Positions 1 through 5,903 of a stretch of DNA of 18,854 nt are shown piece by piece; within the stretch, counting starts at the first letter, position 1, and the number at the start of each line of letters is the position of its first letter. The DNA comes from 2-02-FULL-38-15 sp964645555 (GTDB lineage: Bacteria > Patescibacteriota > Microgenomatia > Daviesbacterales > UBA10151). The position numbers were made by a program, and so were the translations under genes. The DNA is taken from assembly GCA_964645555.1 (NCBI GenBank), contig CAZYBP010000014.1, forward strand, positions 1-18,854, read 5' to 3'. The notes under the pieces are model-generated. The model saw nothing but the letters and a program-made list of their open reading frames with translations, was not told the DNA's origin and ran no database searches.

Positions 1-751
1 CAAATTTTTTACCGGTTTTTCCTTCAGATTGGGCAATTTCATTTTCATGATGAGGGAACAATAAATCTATCCCGCCACCATGTATATCCAAGGTTACCCC
101 TAAATATTCCTGGCTCATTACTGAACACTCAATATGCCAACCCGGCCTGCCTTTCCCCCAAGGTGAGTTATACCCAAACTCATCCGATTTAACTGACTTC
201 CATAGAGCAAAATCTTGAATATTATCTTTTGTATATTCATCCGATAAAATTCTGGTGCCGCTTCTTAATTCTCTGTTATCCAGACCTGATAATTTTCCAT
301 AATCTGAGAATTTAGAAATATCAAAATAGACAGAACCGTCTTTTTCCACATAAGCTAACCCTTTATCTATTAATACTTCAATATATTTGACCATCTGGCC
401 TATATGCTCAGTGGCCTTAGGATAAATATTAGATGGTAAGATACTTAGTTTTTTAAGATCTTCAAAAAAGAGCTTAGTATATTCAGTAGTTAACCCTTCT
501 AAGGTAATATTTTTCTCTTGAGATTTTTTTATAATCTTGTCATCAATATCAGTGATGTTTTGCACCATTTTTACCTGATAATTATTTGCCAGTAACACCC
601 GGTGCAAAATGTCTCCCATTAAAAAGGTCCTTAAATTACCAATATGCATGTAGTCATAAACCGTGGGTCCGCAAATATACATACCAACACGGGGTGGATT
701 TAATGGAACAAAGTCTTCTATTTTTCTGGTCAAAGTATTGTATAGTTTCAC
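1..751 (-). CDS. cysS: Cysteinyl-tRNA synthetase, N-terminal part (cut by window edge)
   Basis: Class I aminoacyl-tRNA synthetase that charges tRNA-Cys in the cytoplasm. About 250 residues are visible, reading off the left edge. The start of the Rossmann catalytic domain shows CGPTVYDYMHIGN at residues 27-39, which holds the first zinc-ligand Cys27 and the HIGH-type motif (HIGN). NITDIDDK follows, then WHIEC with the second zinc Cys at 209, and a GGGIDLLFPHHENE stretch with the zinc His/Glu ligands. The KMSKS loop and tRNA-binding domain lie outside the window. I start it at the GTG at 749-751 because the frame has a stop 18-21 bases upstream with no ATG in between, the product then begins VKLYNTLTRK like other CysRS, and GAGGAG lies a few bases upstream. 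The GTG overlaps the TGA of the upstream gene (GTGA), which suggests translational coupling. Confidence 0.95.
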   Translation of the reverse strand, partial: MKLYNTLTRKIEDFVPLNPPRVGMYICGPTVYDYMHIGNLRTFLMGDILHRVLLANNYQVKMVQNITDIDDKIIKKSQEKNITLEGLTTEYTKLFFEDLKKLSILPSNIYPKATEHIGQMVKYIEVLIDKGLAYVEKDGSVYFDISKFSDYGKLSGLDNRELRSGTRILSDEYTKDNIQDFALWKSVKSDEFGYNSPWGKGRPGWHIECSVMSQEYLGVTLDIHGGGIDLLFPHHENEIAQSEGKTGKKF

Positions 752-1149
752 CCTCCTACTCCTCTTTTAATTTCTGCTTTTCCGGCGTAAGCTAAGGCAG
801 GGTTAATTGGTTGTTTTTTCTTTTCTTCCTTTTTCATTTCCTCTTTTTGCTCTTCTTGCTGCTGAGTTTGTAACCTTTGTTGTTCTATTTGCTTATTCTC
901 TTGCCTGACTCTTTTTTGCTCTTCATCAATTTGTTTTAAGAATTGGATTGTTCTTCTGGCTTCTGCTAAGTTGCTTTGATTTTCCTGCTGTTTTTGTTGA
1001 ATTTGTTGTTGTGTAATATGATTACCAACAACTTATTGCGCCCCTTGTGCTATACCTTCCCCAACCGAATCTTTAACATCTTGAGTAACTTCTGTAACAG
1101 TTTGTTCTAACTCATCTCTAAATTGTCCTATCTGATTTCCATTAGCCAT
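748..1149 (-). pseudogene. Q/E/K-rich coiled-coil protein, interrupted by in-frame TAA
   Basis: A single reading frame of 133 sense/stop positions runs from ATG at 1149 to TGA at 748, but codon 39 (1033-1035) is TAA. Before it: a 38-residue piece starting MANGNQIGQFRDELEQ. After it the frame stays open for 94 codons and codes a glutamine-, glutamate- and lysine-rich helix (ITQQQIQQKQQ, EEQKRVRQENKQIEQQ, EEMKKEEKKK) ending in a glycine tail, IKRGVGG. The composition predicts a long coiled coil with no catalytic motif. The 3' end overlaps the cysS GTG, so the frame is under selection to be where it is. It lies 27 bases after recR. From memory, short Q-rich proteins of this shape occur in CPR genomes; I cannot name a function. 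The TAA may be a true nonsense mutation, a strain variant in the population, or an assembly error; a C-to-A change from TCA (Ser) would create it. Confidence 0.7.
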
Positions 1150-1176
1150 GCCTACATTCTAGCATAGTTCTAATAT

Positions 1177-1773
1177 TTAGTATTCCTTGCGGCCCTCTAA
1201 TGCCCGAGACAAAGTAGTCTCATCAGCATATTCTAAATCAGATCCCACAGGCAATCCTCTGGCAATTCTGGTAACTTTAACCCCCAAAGGAGAAATTAAT
1301 CTTTGAATATACATGGCAGTTGCCTCACCTTCCATTGTTGGGTTGGTAGCCAAAATTAATTCCAAAACTTGTCCATCTTTAAGTCTTGGCAATAATTCTC
1401 TAATATGAAGTTCGTCCGGCCCGATATTTTCTAAAGGAGAAATTACCCCATGTAACACATGATAAAGCCCTTTAAAGTTTGCTTTTTCCAAAGCCAGTAC
1501 ATCTAAAGGGTTTTCTACTACCATAATCACACTTGGATCTCTGGAAGAATCAGCACAAATATTACAAGGATCTTTTTCTCCAATGTTAAAACAAATGGAA
1601 CATAAAACAGTTTTTTCTTTTAAATCCAAAGCTGCTGATGCCAAAGCCTGAGCTTCTTCTTTAGGAGCATGAAGCAAATAAAAAGTTAATCTTTGAGCGG
1701 TTTTAGGTCCAATTCCAGGTAATCTCTCAAAAGCTTCTATTAAATTTTGAATTGATTTTGGAATTTGTGCCAT
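1177..1773 (-). CDS. recR: Recombination mediator RecR
   Basis: RecR forms a ring clamp that, with RecO (and RecF), helps load RecA on single-stranded DNA at gaps. The 198-residue length is normal for the family (E. coli about 201). Visible parts in order: a helix-hairpin-helix around residues 16-31 (RLPGIGPKTAQRL), a four-Cys zinc finger with Cys58, Cys61, Cys70 and Cys73, a TOPRIM domain from about 82 (VIMVVENPLDVLALEK) to about 175 with the conserved ATNPTMEGEATA segment, and the C-terminal ARGLPVGSDLEYADETTL motif. No frame damage is seen. It follows ybaB and a small orphan, the usual dnaX-ybaB-recR neighbourhood, although here glyA, folD and an insertion sequence separate dnaX from ybaB. 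No clear Shine-Dalgarno precedes the ATG. Confidence 0.97.
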   Translation of the reverse strand: MAQIPKSIQNLIEAFERLPGIGPKTAQRLTFYLLHAPKEEAQALASAALDLKEKTVLCSICFNIGEKDPCNICADSSRDPSVIMVVENPLDVLALEKANFKGLYHVLHGVISPLENIGPDELHIRELLPRLKDGQVLELILATNPTMEGEATAMYIQRLISPLGVKVTRIARGLPVGSDLEYADETTLSRALEGRKEY

Positions 1774-1830
1774 AATGAGGCCAATTTTATCACCTTTAGC
1801 TTGTTAATGCGAGGTTACGAGTGCACTTTT

Positions 1831-2085
1831 TTATTTAACTTCGCCAAGTTTTGTTATTGCTGCCTGTACAGCCTTGGGAAAAAAATCCTCATAATCTTGA
1901 TCCAAAACTATCCTCTGTCCCATAAAAGAAATCTCTATCATTGTGTCCCGTCTTCTGGAAGCAGTTACTAATAATTCTCTGCCTATTGCAGTCTCTTCTT
2001 TAACTATTACCGGAGAATTTGGATCTTGGGGTCGATATTCAACACTTAACTTATGTCCTGATTCTGGTGTAGGCATATTTGCCAT
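1831..2085 (-). CDS. Small conserved-looking hypothetical protein (84 aa)
   Basis: I do not recognise this family. The frame starts at an ATG 6 bases after the ybaB stop and ends 57 bases before recR, so it sits in the ybaB-recR operon and is probably co-transcribed. The product begins MANMPTPESGHKLSVEYRPQ and alternates short beta-like stretches (VIVKEETAIGRELLVTA, TMIEISFMGQRIVL) with an acidic-aromatic segment (DQDYEDFF) and a C-terminal helix (PKAVQAAITKLGEV). There are no cysteines, no signal peptide and no membrane segment, so a small soluble cytoplasmic protein is likely. Its codon composition looks like its neighbours, and the opposite-strand frames here are weaker. Its place between two recombination/nucleoid genes hints at a DNA-linked role, but this is context only. 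Confidence 0.75.
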   Translation of the reverse strand: MANMPTPESGHKLSVEYRPQDPNSPVIVKEETAIGRELLVTASRRRDTMIEISFMGQRIVLDQDYEDFFPKAVQAAITKLGEVK

Positions 2086-2091
2086 AGATAA

Positions 2092-2370
2092 TTACATTCC
2101 TGGGATACCCAAGCCTCCCATCAAGCCCTTCATCTCATCAGATGCAACTTTTTGAGATTGTTTTAAAGCCTCATTGACTGCTTCAGTGATTTTTTCAAAA
2201 TCTGATTCTCCGGAAATCGATACTACCTTTTGATCTGCAGTCATGACGACAGTCACACCTCTATGCTCCACAGTAATTTTAATACCTGATAACTTTTTTT
2301 GAATTTCCATAGCTTGATCCCTCATTTTCTTGAGATCACCAAGCTGTTTTATATTGTCCATGAAACCCAT
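2092..2370 (-). CDS. ybaB: Nucleoid-associated protein, YbaB/EbfC family
   Basis: YbaB/EbfC proteins are small dimeric DNA-binding proteins, nearly always encoded next to recR and dnaX. The 92 residues are slightly short for the family (about 100-110). The N-terminal helix carries the expected LGDLKKMRDQAMEIQKKL heptad pattern; the middle strand block has IKITVEHRGVTVVMTADQKVVSIS, and the second long helix (FEKITEAVNEALKQSQKVASDEM) follows; the C-terminus is the Gly/Met-rich tail GLMGGLGIPGM typical of the family. The ATG is directly after the folD TAG (TAGATG), with GAGG about nine bases upstream; Met4 is an alternative start. Together with recR it may act in DNA repair or nucleoid organisation; the molecular role is not fixed by sequence. 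Confidence 0.95.
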   Translation of the reverse strand: MGFMDNIKQLGDLKKMRDQAMEIQKKLSGIKITVEHRGVTVVMTADQKVVSISGESDFEKITEAVNEALKQSQKVASDEMKGLMGGLGIPGM

Positions 2371-3226
2371 CTACTTTTTCCTCACTTCCTTTGCAGATTT
2401 TACCACATTTTCGAGCAAACTCACAATTGTTAAAGGTCCGATACCTCCAATTGTTGGACAATACAATTTAGCAATTTTGGCAACTTCCTCCTCATTAATA
2501 TCTCCATAAATTTGTGGCTTATCGTCAATAATTTCTTTACCAACCCCTACCCCTATTACATAAGCTCCTCTTTTCAAATTTGACTTATTAATAATGTTTT
2601 TTACTCCTGTTGCAGAAATTATTACATCTCCTTTTTTTATTTTTGCTGTAGGATTTTCAGTTTGTCTACTAATTTGTTCTATCTCGAATCCTTTTTTTTC
2701 TAAAAGCCTAATTGTTGGCCCGCCTGCAGTTCTACCTCTTCCTAAAATAACAATTTTTTTGCCCTTCAAAAAATTTTCAGTTTTTTNNNNNNNNNNTTTT
2801 AAAACCGGAAAGTAAAGAAAAAGCAGTTAACATTTCCCAAACAGCTAAGGCTGTAGCCTCAGTATAGGGAGACTCCGGTAAAAACCCGTCTACATCTTTT
2901 TGGGGATCAATTTTTGTAACAATTTCGTCGAAATCCCAGGTCTTATAAACTGGGTACTGGATTATAATCCCATGAACCGAAAAATCTTTATTTAATTTTT
3001 TAAGAGTTTTTAAAAACCTCTCTTTCTCTTTCGGAGAAAACTCATAAAGTCTGGCTTGAACTCCTACTTTTTCAGCTGCTTTTAATTTATTGTTAACATA
3101 AATTCTGGAGGATGGATCATCACCTGCTAAAATTATTGCAAGGCCTGGCTTGAGGTTTTTTCTTTTGATTTCTTTTTCCAGTTTTTTAAGGATGACATCA
3201 GCTACTTTTCTACCGGATACCTTCAT
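2371..3226 (-). CDS. folD: FolD, methylene-THF dehydrogenase/cyclohydrolase, interrupted by scaffold gap
   Basis: Bifunctional enzyme that oxidises 5,10-methylene-THF to 5,10-methenyl-THF with NADP and hydrolyses it to 10-formyl-THF. The N-terminal half (3226 to the gap) has the catalytic Tyr43-x3-Lys47 pair in RIYVNNKLKAAEKVG, QYPV at 90-93 in place of the usual QLPLP, and KDVDGF with Asp113. The C-terminal half has the Rossmann segment GKKIVILGRGRTAGGPT and the signature PTIGGIGPLTIVSLLEN. A run of ten Ns splits it. With the Ns as printed the two halves are out of frame by one base; with the Ns removed, the frame is continuous (GFK, lysines, TENFLKGKK), giving 281 residues, a normal FolD length. 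I therefore call one intact gene with an artificial gap. Its ATG overlaps the glyA TAA by one base (TAATG), so coupling with glyA is expected, which fits the shared folate pathway. Confidence 0.93.
2787..2796. other. Assembly gap (10 N) inside folD
   Basis: Ten Ns join two contigs. On the coding strand the left flank ends TTTTAAAA and the right flank begins with six As, so both contig ends sit in an A-run, a common place for assemblies to break. Ten is probably a placeholder length: the reading frame requires a number of bases divisible by three here, including zero. Confidence 0.98.
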
Positions 3227-4557
3227 TAGTTAACTCCTGGAACCGGAAACTTAACACAAAAAGTTTTCACTTCTTTGGAGATTGCCAAAAGCTTTTTGTT
3301 TTTAACAACTTGTTTCTTAAACGCTTTCCAAAACTCACTCCTTTGTTCTTTATCTTGAGGTAACTCATTACCAGCTACCTCCTCAATTACTCGATTTATC
3401 CAGCTAGCTACCTTGATCATATCTTTTTCTTTCATACCTCGAGTAGTAATTGCTGGTGTACCTAAACGAATTCCAGACGGATAAAATGGTGGCATAGAGT
3501 CATTAGGTACTGCATTTTTGTTAAGTACAATTCCTCCCACCTCAAGGGCTAATGCAGCCATTGCGCCATTTACATTTTTATTACTAAGATCTATCAAAAG
3601 TAAATGATTTTCAGTCCCCCCGCTAACCAGATTAAATCCATACTTTGAGAGTTCCTTAGCCAAAACTTTTGCATTCTTAACTATTTGTTGTCCGTACTTT
3701 TTAAATGGGGTACTAGCTGCTTCTTTTAAAGCTACTGCAATTGCTGCTGTTTGGTTATCATGCGGCCCACCTTGTAAACCTGGAATTATTGCACTATCAA
3801 TTAGTTTTGGTAAGTCAGGATTTTTCTTGAGTCCCTTATCAGTCACCATAATCATAGCCCCTCTTGGCCCTCTTAAAGTTTTATGGGTAGTGGTTGTTAC
3901 AATATGAGCAAAAGGCACTGGTGAAGGATGAGCACCAGCAATAATTAAACCAGTAATATGGGAAATATCTGCCATTAAATATGCTCCGCATTTATCAGCA
4001 ATAGCGGCAAATCTTTTAAAGTCAATAATCCTAGGATATGCAGTAAAACCACAAACAATAATATCCGGTTTTTCTTTAATGGCCTGCTTTTCTATTGCCT
4101 CGTAATCTAGTTGTCCATCCTTACCTAAAGTGTACAAAACTGATTTGAAGAATTTTCCTGTTGCTGATACTGGTTGTCCATGAGTTAAATGACCACCAAA
4201 TGCTAAAGAAAGCCCCATGATCTTACCCTTTAAAGGTTCAAGTAAAGCCACATATACAGCCAAGTTGGCCGGGGAGCCGGAATGCGGCTGTACATTTACA
4301 AAGGGTACGCCAAAAAGTTTTTTGGCCCTCTCTTGGGCCAATGATTCCACCTGATCCACAACTTCATTTCCCTGGTAGTAGCGTTTTTTGGGATAGCCTT
4401 CTGAGTATTTATTTCCTAAAACCGTGCCCATCGCTTCCATGACTGCTTCTGAAGTGTAGTTTTCTGAAGGGATCATTTCTAAAACATCTTTTTGGCGTTT
4501 TTCTTCTTGTTTTACCAGCTGATAAATTTGAGGATCTGTAGTATTAAGTGCCGACAT
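3226..4557 (-). CDS. glyA: Serine hydroxymethyltransferase
   Basis: PLP enzyme that converts serine plus THF to glycine plus 5,10-methylene-THF, the main one-carbon source for ThyA and FolD. At 443 residues it is slightly longer than typical bacterial GlyA (about 415-430). Visible motifs: LEMIPSENYTS (family usually LELIASEN) at 26-36, NKYSEGYPKKRYYQGNEVVD, NVQPHSGSPAN, Asp197 and His200 in ADISHITGLIIAG, and the Schiff-base Lys226 in TTTTHKTLRGPRG. The start ATG at 4557 has no Shine-Dalgarno, and a good promoter ends only nine bases upstream, so a near-leaderless mRNA is expected. It is followed by folD with a one-base overlap. An insertion sequence lies just upstream but outside the promoter; before that insertion glyA would have followed dnaX by about 48 bases. 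Confidence 0.97.
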   Translation of the reverse strand: MSALNTTDPQIYQLVKQEEKRQKDVLEMIPSENYTSEAVMEAMGTVLGNKYSEGYPKKRYYQGNEVVDQVESLAQERAKKLFGVPFVNVQPHSGSPANLAVYVALLEPLKGKIMGLSLAFGGHLTHGQPVSATGKFFKSVLYTLGKDGQLDYEAIEKQAIKEKPDIIVCGFTAYPRIIDFKRFAAIADKCGAYLMADISHITGLIIAGAHPSPVPFAHIVTTTTHKTLRGPRGAMIMVTDKGLKKNPDLPKLIDSAIIPGLQGGPHDNQTAAIAVALKEAASTPFKKYGQQIVKNAKVLAKELSKYGFNLVSGGTENHLLLIDLSNKNVNGAMAALALEVGGIVLNKNAVPNDSMPPFYPSGIRLGTPAITTRGMKEKDMIKVASWINRVIEEVAGNELPQDKEQRSEFWKAFKKQVVKNKKLLAISKEVKTFCVKFPVPGVN

Positions 4558-4566
4558 GATGCTACG

Positions 4567-4595
4567 AGTATAAAATATCAGCTTTCTATTTTCAA
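4567..4595 (-). promoter_or_regulatory. Sigma-70-type promoter of glyA
   Basis: On the minus strand the -35 box TTGAAA (4595-4590) and the -10 box TATACT (4572-4567) are separated by exactly 17 bases. Transcription should start near 4560, only about three bases before the glyA ATG, so the mRNA is leaderless or nearly so. The insertion sequence and its 5-bp duplication stop directly next to the -35 box and leave the promoter whole. Confidence 0.75.
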
Positions 4596-4600
4596 TAAGG
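4596..4600 (+). repeat. Left target-site duplication (TAAGG)
   Basis: TAAGG here is repeated at 5894-5898, directly flanking the two ends of the insertion sequence. A 5-bp direct repeat exactly outside matching inverted ends is the mark of a transposition event. Confidence 0.8.
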
Positions 4601-4604
4601 CGAA

Positions 4605-4661
4605 TTGACTCACTGAAAATCCTACCATAATGCTATCGTTGCCTCACGGGTAATTCCTACC
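4605..4661 (+). repeat. Left-end double repeat of the insertion sequence
   Basis: Two direct copies of one motif: 4605-4626 (TTGACTCA, four bases, AAATCCTACC) and 4639-4661 (TTGCCTCA, five bases, AATTCCTACC). Both are followed by ATAAT. They match two inverted copies at the right end. They look like iterated transposase binding sites. Confidence 0.85.
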
Positions 4662-4666
4662 ATAAT
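4639..4666 (+). promoter_or_regulatory. Possible transposase promoter inside the left repeat
   Basis: TTGCCT (4639-4644) and CATAAT (4661-4666) are spaced by 16 bases and point toward the transposase GTG at 4685. The outer repeat gives a similar pair, TTGACT (4605-4610) and CATAAT (4626-4631), but with only 15 bases between. If used, transposase binding to its own ends would repress it. Confidence 0.45.
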
Positions 4667-4684
4667 CTTTCTGCCTGGAGGGAG

Positions 4685-5836
4685 GTGGTAACTATTAAAA
4701 CCAAACCAGGTAAAGAGTATTTTAGAGAGTTAAAGATAAGATATAAAAAAGCTAGAAAAAGACAAAAGAAAACCATACTGGATGAGTTTACTCAAACTAC
4801 TGGTTATCACAGGAAACATGCGATTGATCTTCTAACAGGCAGTTATAAACATCATACTAAAGTTGTTTACAGACCACATAAAGTTTACACCAGAGAAGAT
4901 GCTGATACTTTAGGAGAGGTTTGGAAATTACTGGGTTGGATAGCCTCAAAAAGGATGCGGCCTCAACTTAAACTGGCTGTAGATGAACTCATTAAAGCCG
5001 GCAGAATAACACTCTCTGCCGAAGACAGAAAAAGATTCATCGGGATGTCTCCAGCCACTATGGACAGACTGATGAAAAAGTACCGGAAAAGACCAAAGCT
5101 TAAAGGCAGAAGCTACACCAAACCAGGGACACTTTTAAAATCCCAAATACCAATAAGAACATTTAGTGAGTGGAATGAAAATAAAGTTGGTTTCTTTGAG
5201 ATTGATCTGGTTGGACATGATGGAGGTTTAGCCAAAGGTGATTTTGCCTGGACACTAGACTGGGTAGAGGTTAAAACCCAGTGGACTGAACAGGTAGCTG
5301 TCTTTAATAAAGCTCAGGTTCATGTGTTTGCTGGAATTGAGAGGATCAGGAAAAGATTGCCTTTCCCTCTACTGGGACTTGACTCAGATTCAGGATCTGA
5401 GTTCATCAATGCCCATTTGTACCGCTACTGCATTGAGGAGAGCATCACCTTTACCAGAGGTAGGCCAGGTAAGAAAAATGATAATCCGTATGTGGAGGAG
5501 AAAAATGACTCAGTGGTAAGAAATTGGGTTGGGTATGGCAGATTTGATACCCAACCCCAAGTTGATATACTCAATGAGCTATATGAACTTTTAAGATTAT
5601 ACACCAACTTTTTTCTGCCTGTCATGAAACTCAAGAAAAAAGCCAGGATTGGGAGTAAAATAAAAAAGGTTCATGATAAGGCAACTACTCCTTACCGGAG
5701 GATTTTAAGAGCCAGGGATGTATCAAGGAAGGTTAAAGATAAATTGAGGAATCAGTATAGAACCTTAAGTCTAGTTGAGCTAAAAGATCGAATTGATGAA
5801 GTCTTAAAAAAACTAAAACCAACTAAATTAGGGTAG
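4685..5836 (+). CDS. Integrase-core transposase (DD35E)
   Basis: 383-residue transposase that should cut and join the ends of the surrounding element. The N-terminal part is basic and has a helix-turn-helix-like stretch around residues 30-52 (ILDEFTQTTGYHRKHAIDLL) for end binding. The rve/RNase H-like catalytic core has Asp174 in FFEIDLVGHDGG, Asp235 in GLDSDSGSEF, and Glu271 in KNDNPYVEEKN, with 35 residues between the last two, a DD35E triad. The C-terminal 80 residues are lysine- and arginine-rich. The start is a GTG at 4685 preceded by GGAGGGAG; a GGAGG core lies only about three bases upstream, which is short. The TAG stop at 5834-5836 falls inside the inner right-end repeat. The frame is intact. 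Confidence 0.92.
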   Translation: MVTIKTKPGKEYFRELKIRYKKARKRQKKTILDEFTQTTGYHRKHAIDLLTGSYKHHTKVVYRPHKVYTREDADTLGEVWKLLGWIASKRMRPQLKLAVDELIKAGRITLSAEDRKRFIGMSPATMDRLMKKYRKRPKLKGRSYTKPGTLLKSQIPIRTFSEWNENKVGFFEIDLVGHDGGLAKGDFAWTLDWVEVKTQWTEQVAVFNKAQVHVFAGIERIRKRLPFPLLGLDSDSGSEFINAHLYRYCIEESITFTRGRPGKKNDNPYVEEKNDSVVRNWVGYGRFDTQPQVDILNELYELLRLYTNFFLPVMKLKKKARIGSKIKKVHDKATTPYRRILRARDVSRKVKDKLRNQYRTLSLVELKDRIDEVLKKLKPTKLG

Positions 5837-5889
5837 GATTTTGTTATGAGGCAATGAATCGATTTCGGTAGGAATTATCCATGAGTCAA
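5832..5889 (-). repeat. Right-end double repeat of the insertion sequence
   Basis: Read on the minus strand, the outer copy (5889-5867) is TTGACTCA, TGGAT, AATTCCTACC and the inner copy (5854-5832) is TTGCCTCA, TAACA, AAATCCTACC. The outer copies at both ends have TTGA and the inner copies TTGC, so the two ends are organised in mirror symmetry. The inner copy overlaps the transposase stop codon. Confidence 0.85.
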
Positions 5890-5893
5890 TACG

Positions 5894-5898
5894 TAAGG
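5894..5898 (+). repeat. Right target-site duplication (TAAGG)
   Basis: Second copy of the TAAGG found at 4596-4600, just outside the right inverted end and five bases before the dnaX stop codon (minus strand, 5904-5906). Confidence 0.8.
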
Positions 5899-5903
5899 GG
5901 AAA

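Larger units (their letters stand above)
4601..5893 (+). mobile_element. Intact insertion sequence, 1293 bp, DD35E transposase
   Basis: The element runs from CGAATTGACTCA at 4601-4612 to its imperfect reverse complement TGAGTCAATACG at 5882-5893 (11 of 12 bases match) and is flanked by TAAGG on both sides. It holds one plus-strand transposase gene, opposite to every other gene in the window. Each end carries two copies of a 22-23 bp motif (see the repeat entries). It inserted in the short space between dnaX and glyA without breaking either gene. Frame, ends and target duplication are all intact, so it may still be active or have moved recently. The transposase resembles integrase-core (rve) transposases of the IS481/ISNCY kind; I cannot assign the family exactly. 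Confidence 0.9.

Noticed and set aside
586..795. Plus-strand open frame across the cysS start
   Set aside because: It is antisense to the well-conserved N-terminus of CysRS and shows no protein pattern.
1033..1035. Recoding of the in-frame TAA as an amino acid
   Set aside because: Known recoding in this part of the tree is of UGA, and UGA is used as a plain stop here. A mutation or assembly error is simpler.
4561..4626. Hybrid promoter formed by the insertion sequence end driving glyA
   Set aside because: The -35 and -10 boxes of glyA both lie outside the element in host DNA, with a perfect 17-base spacer, so no element sequence is needed.
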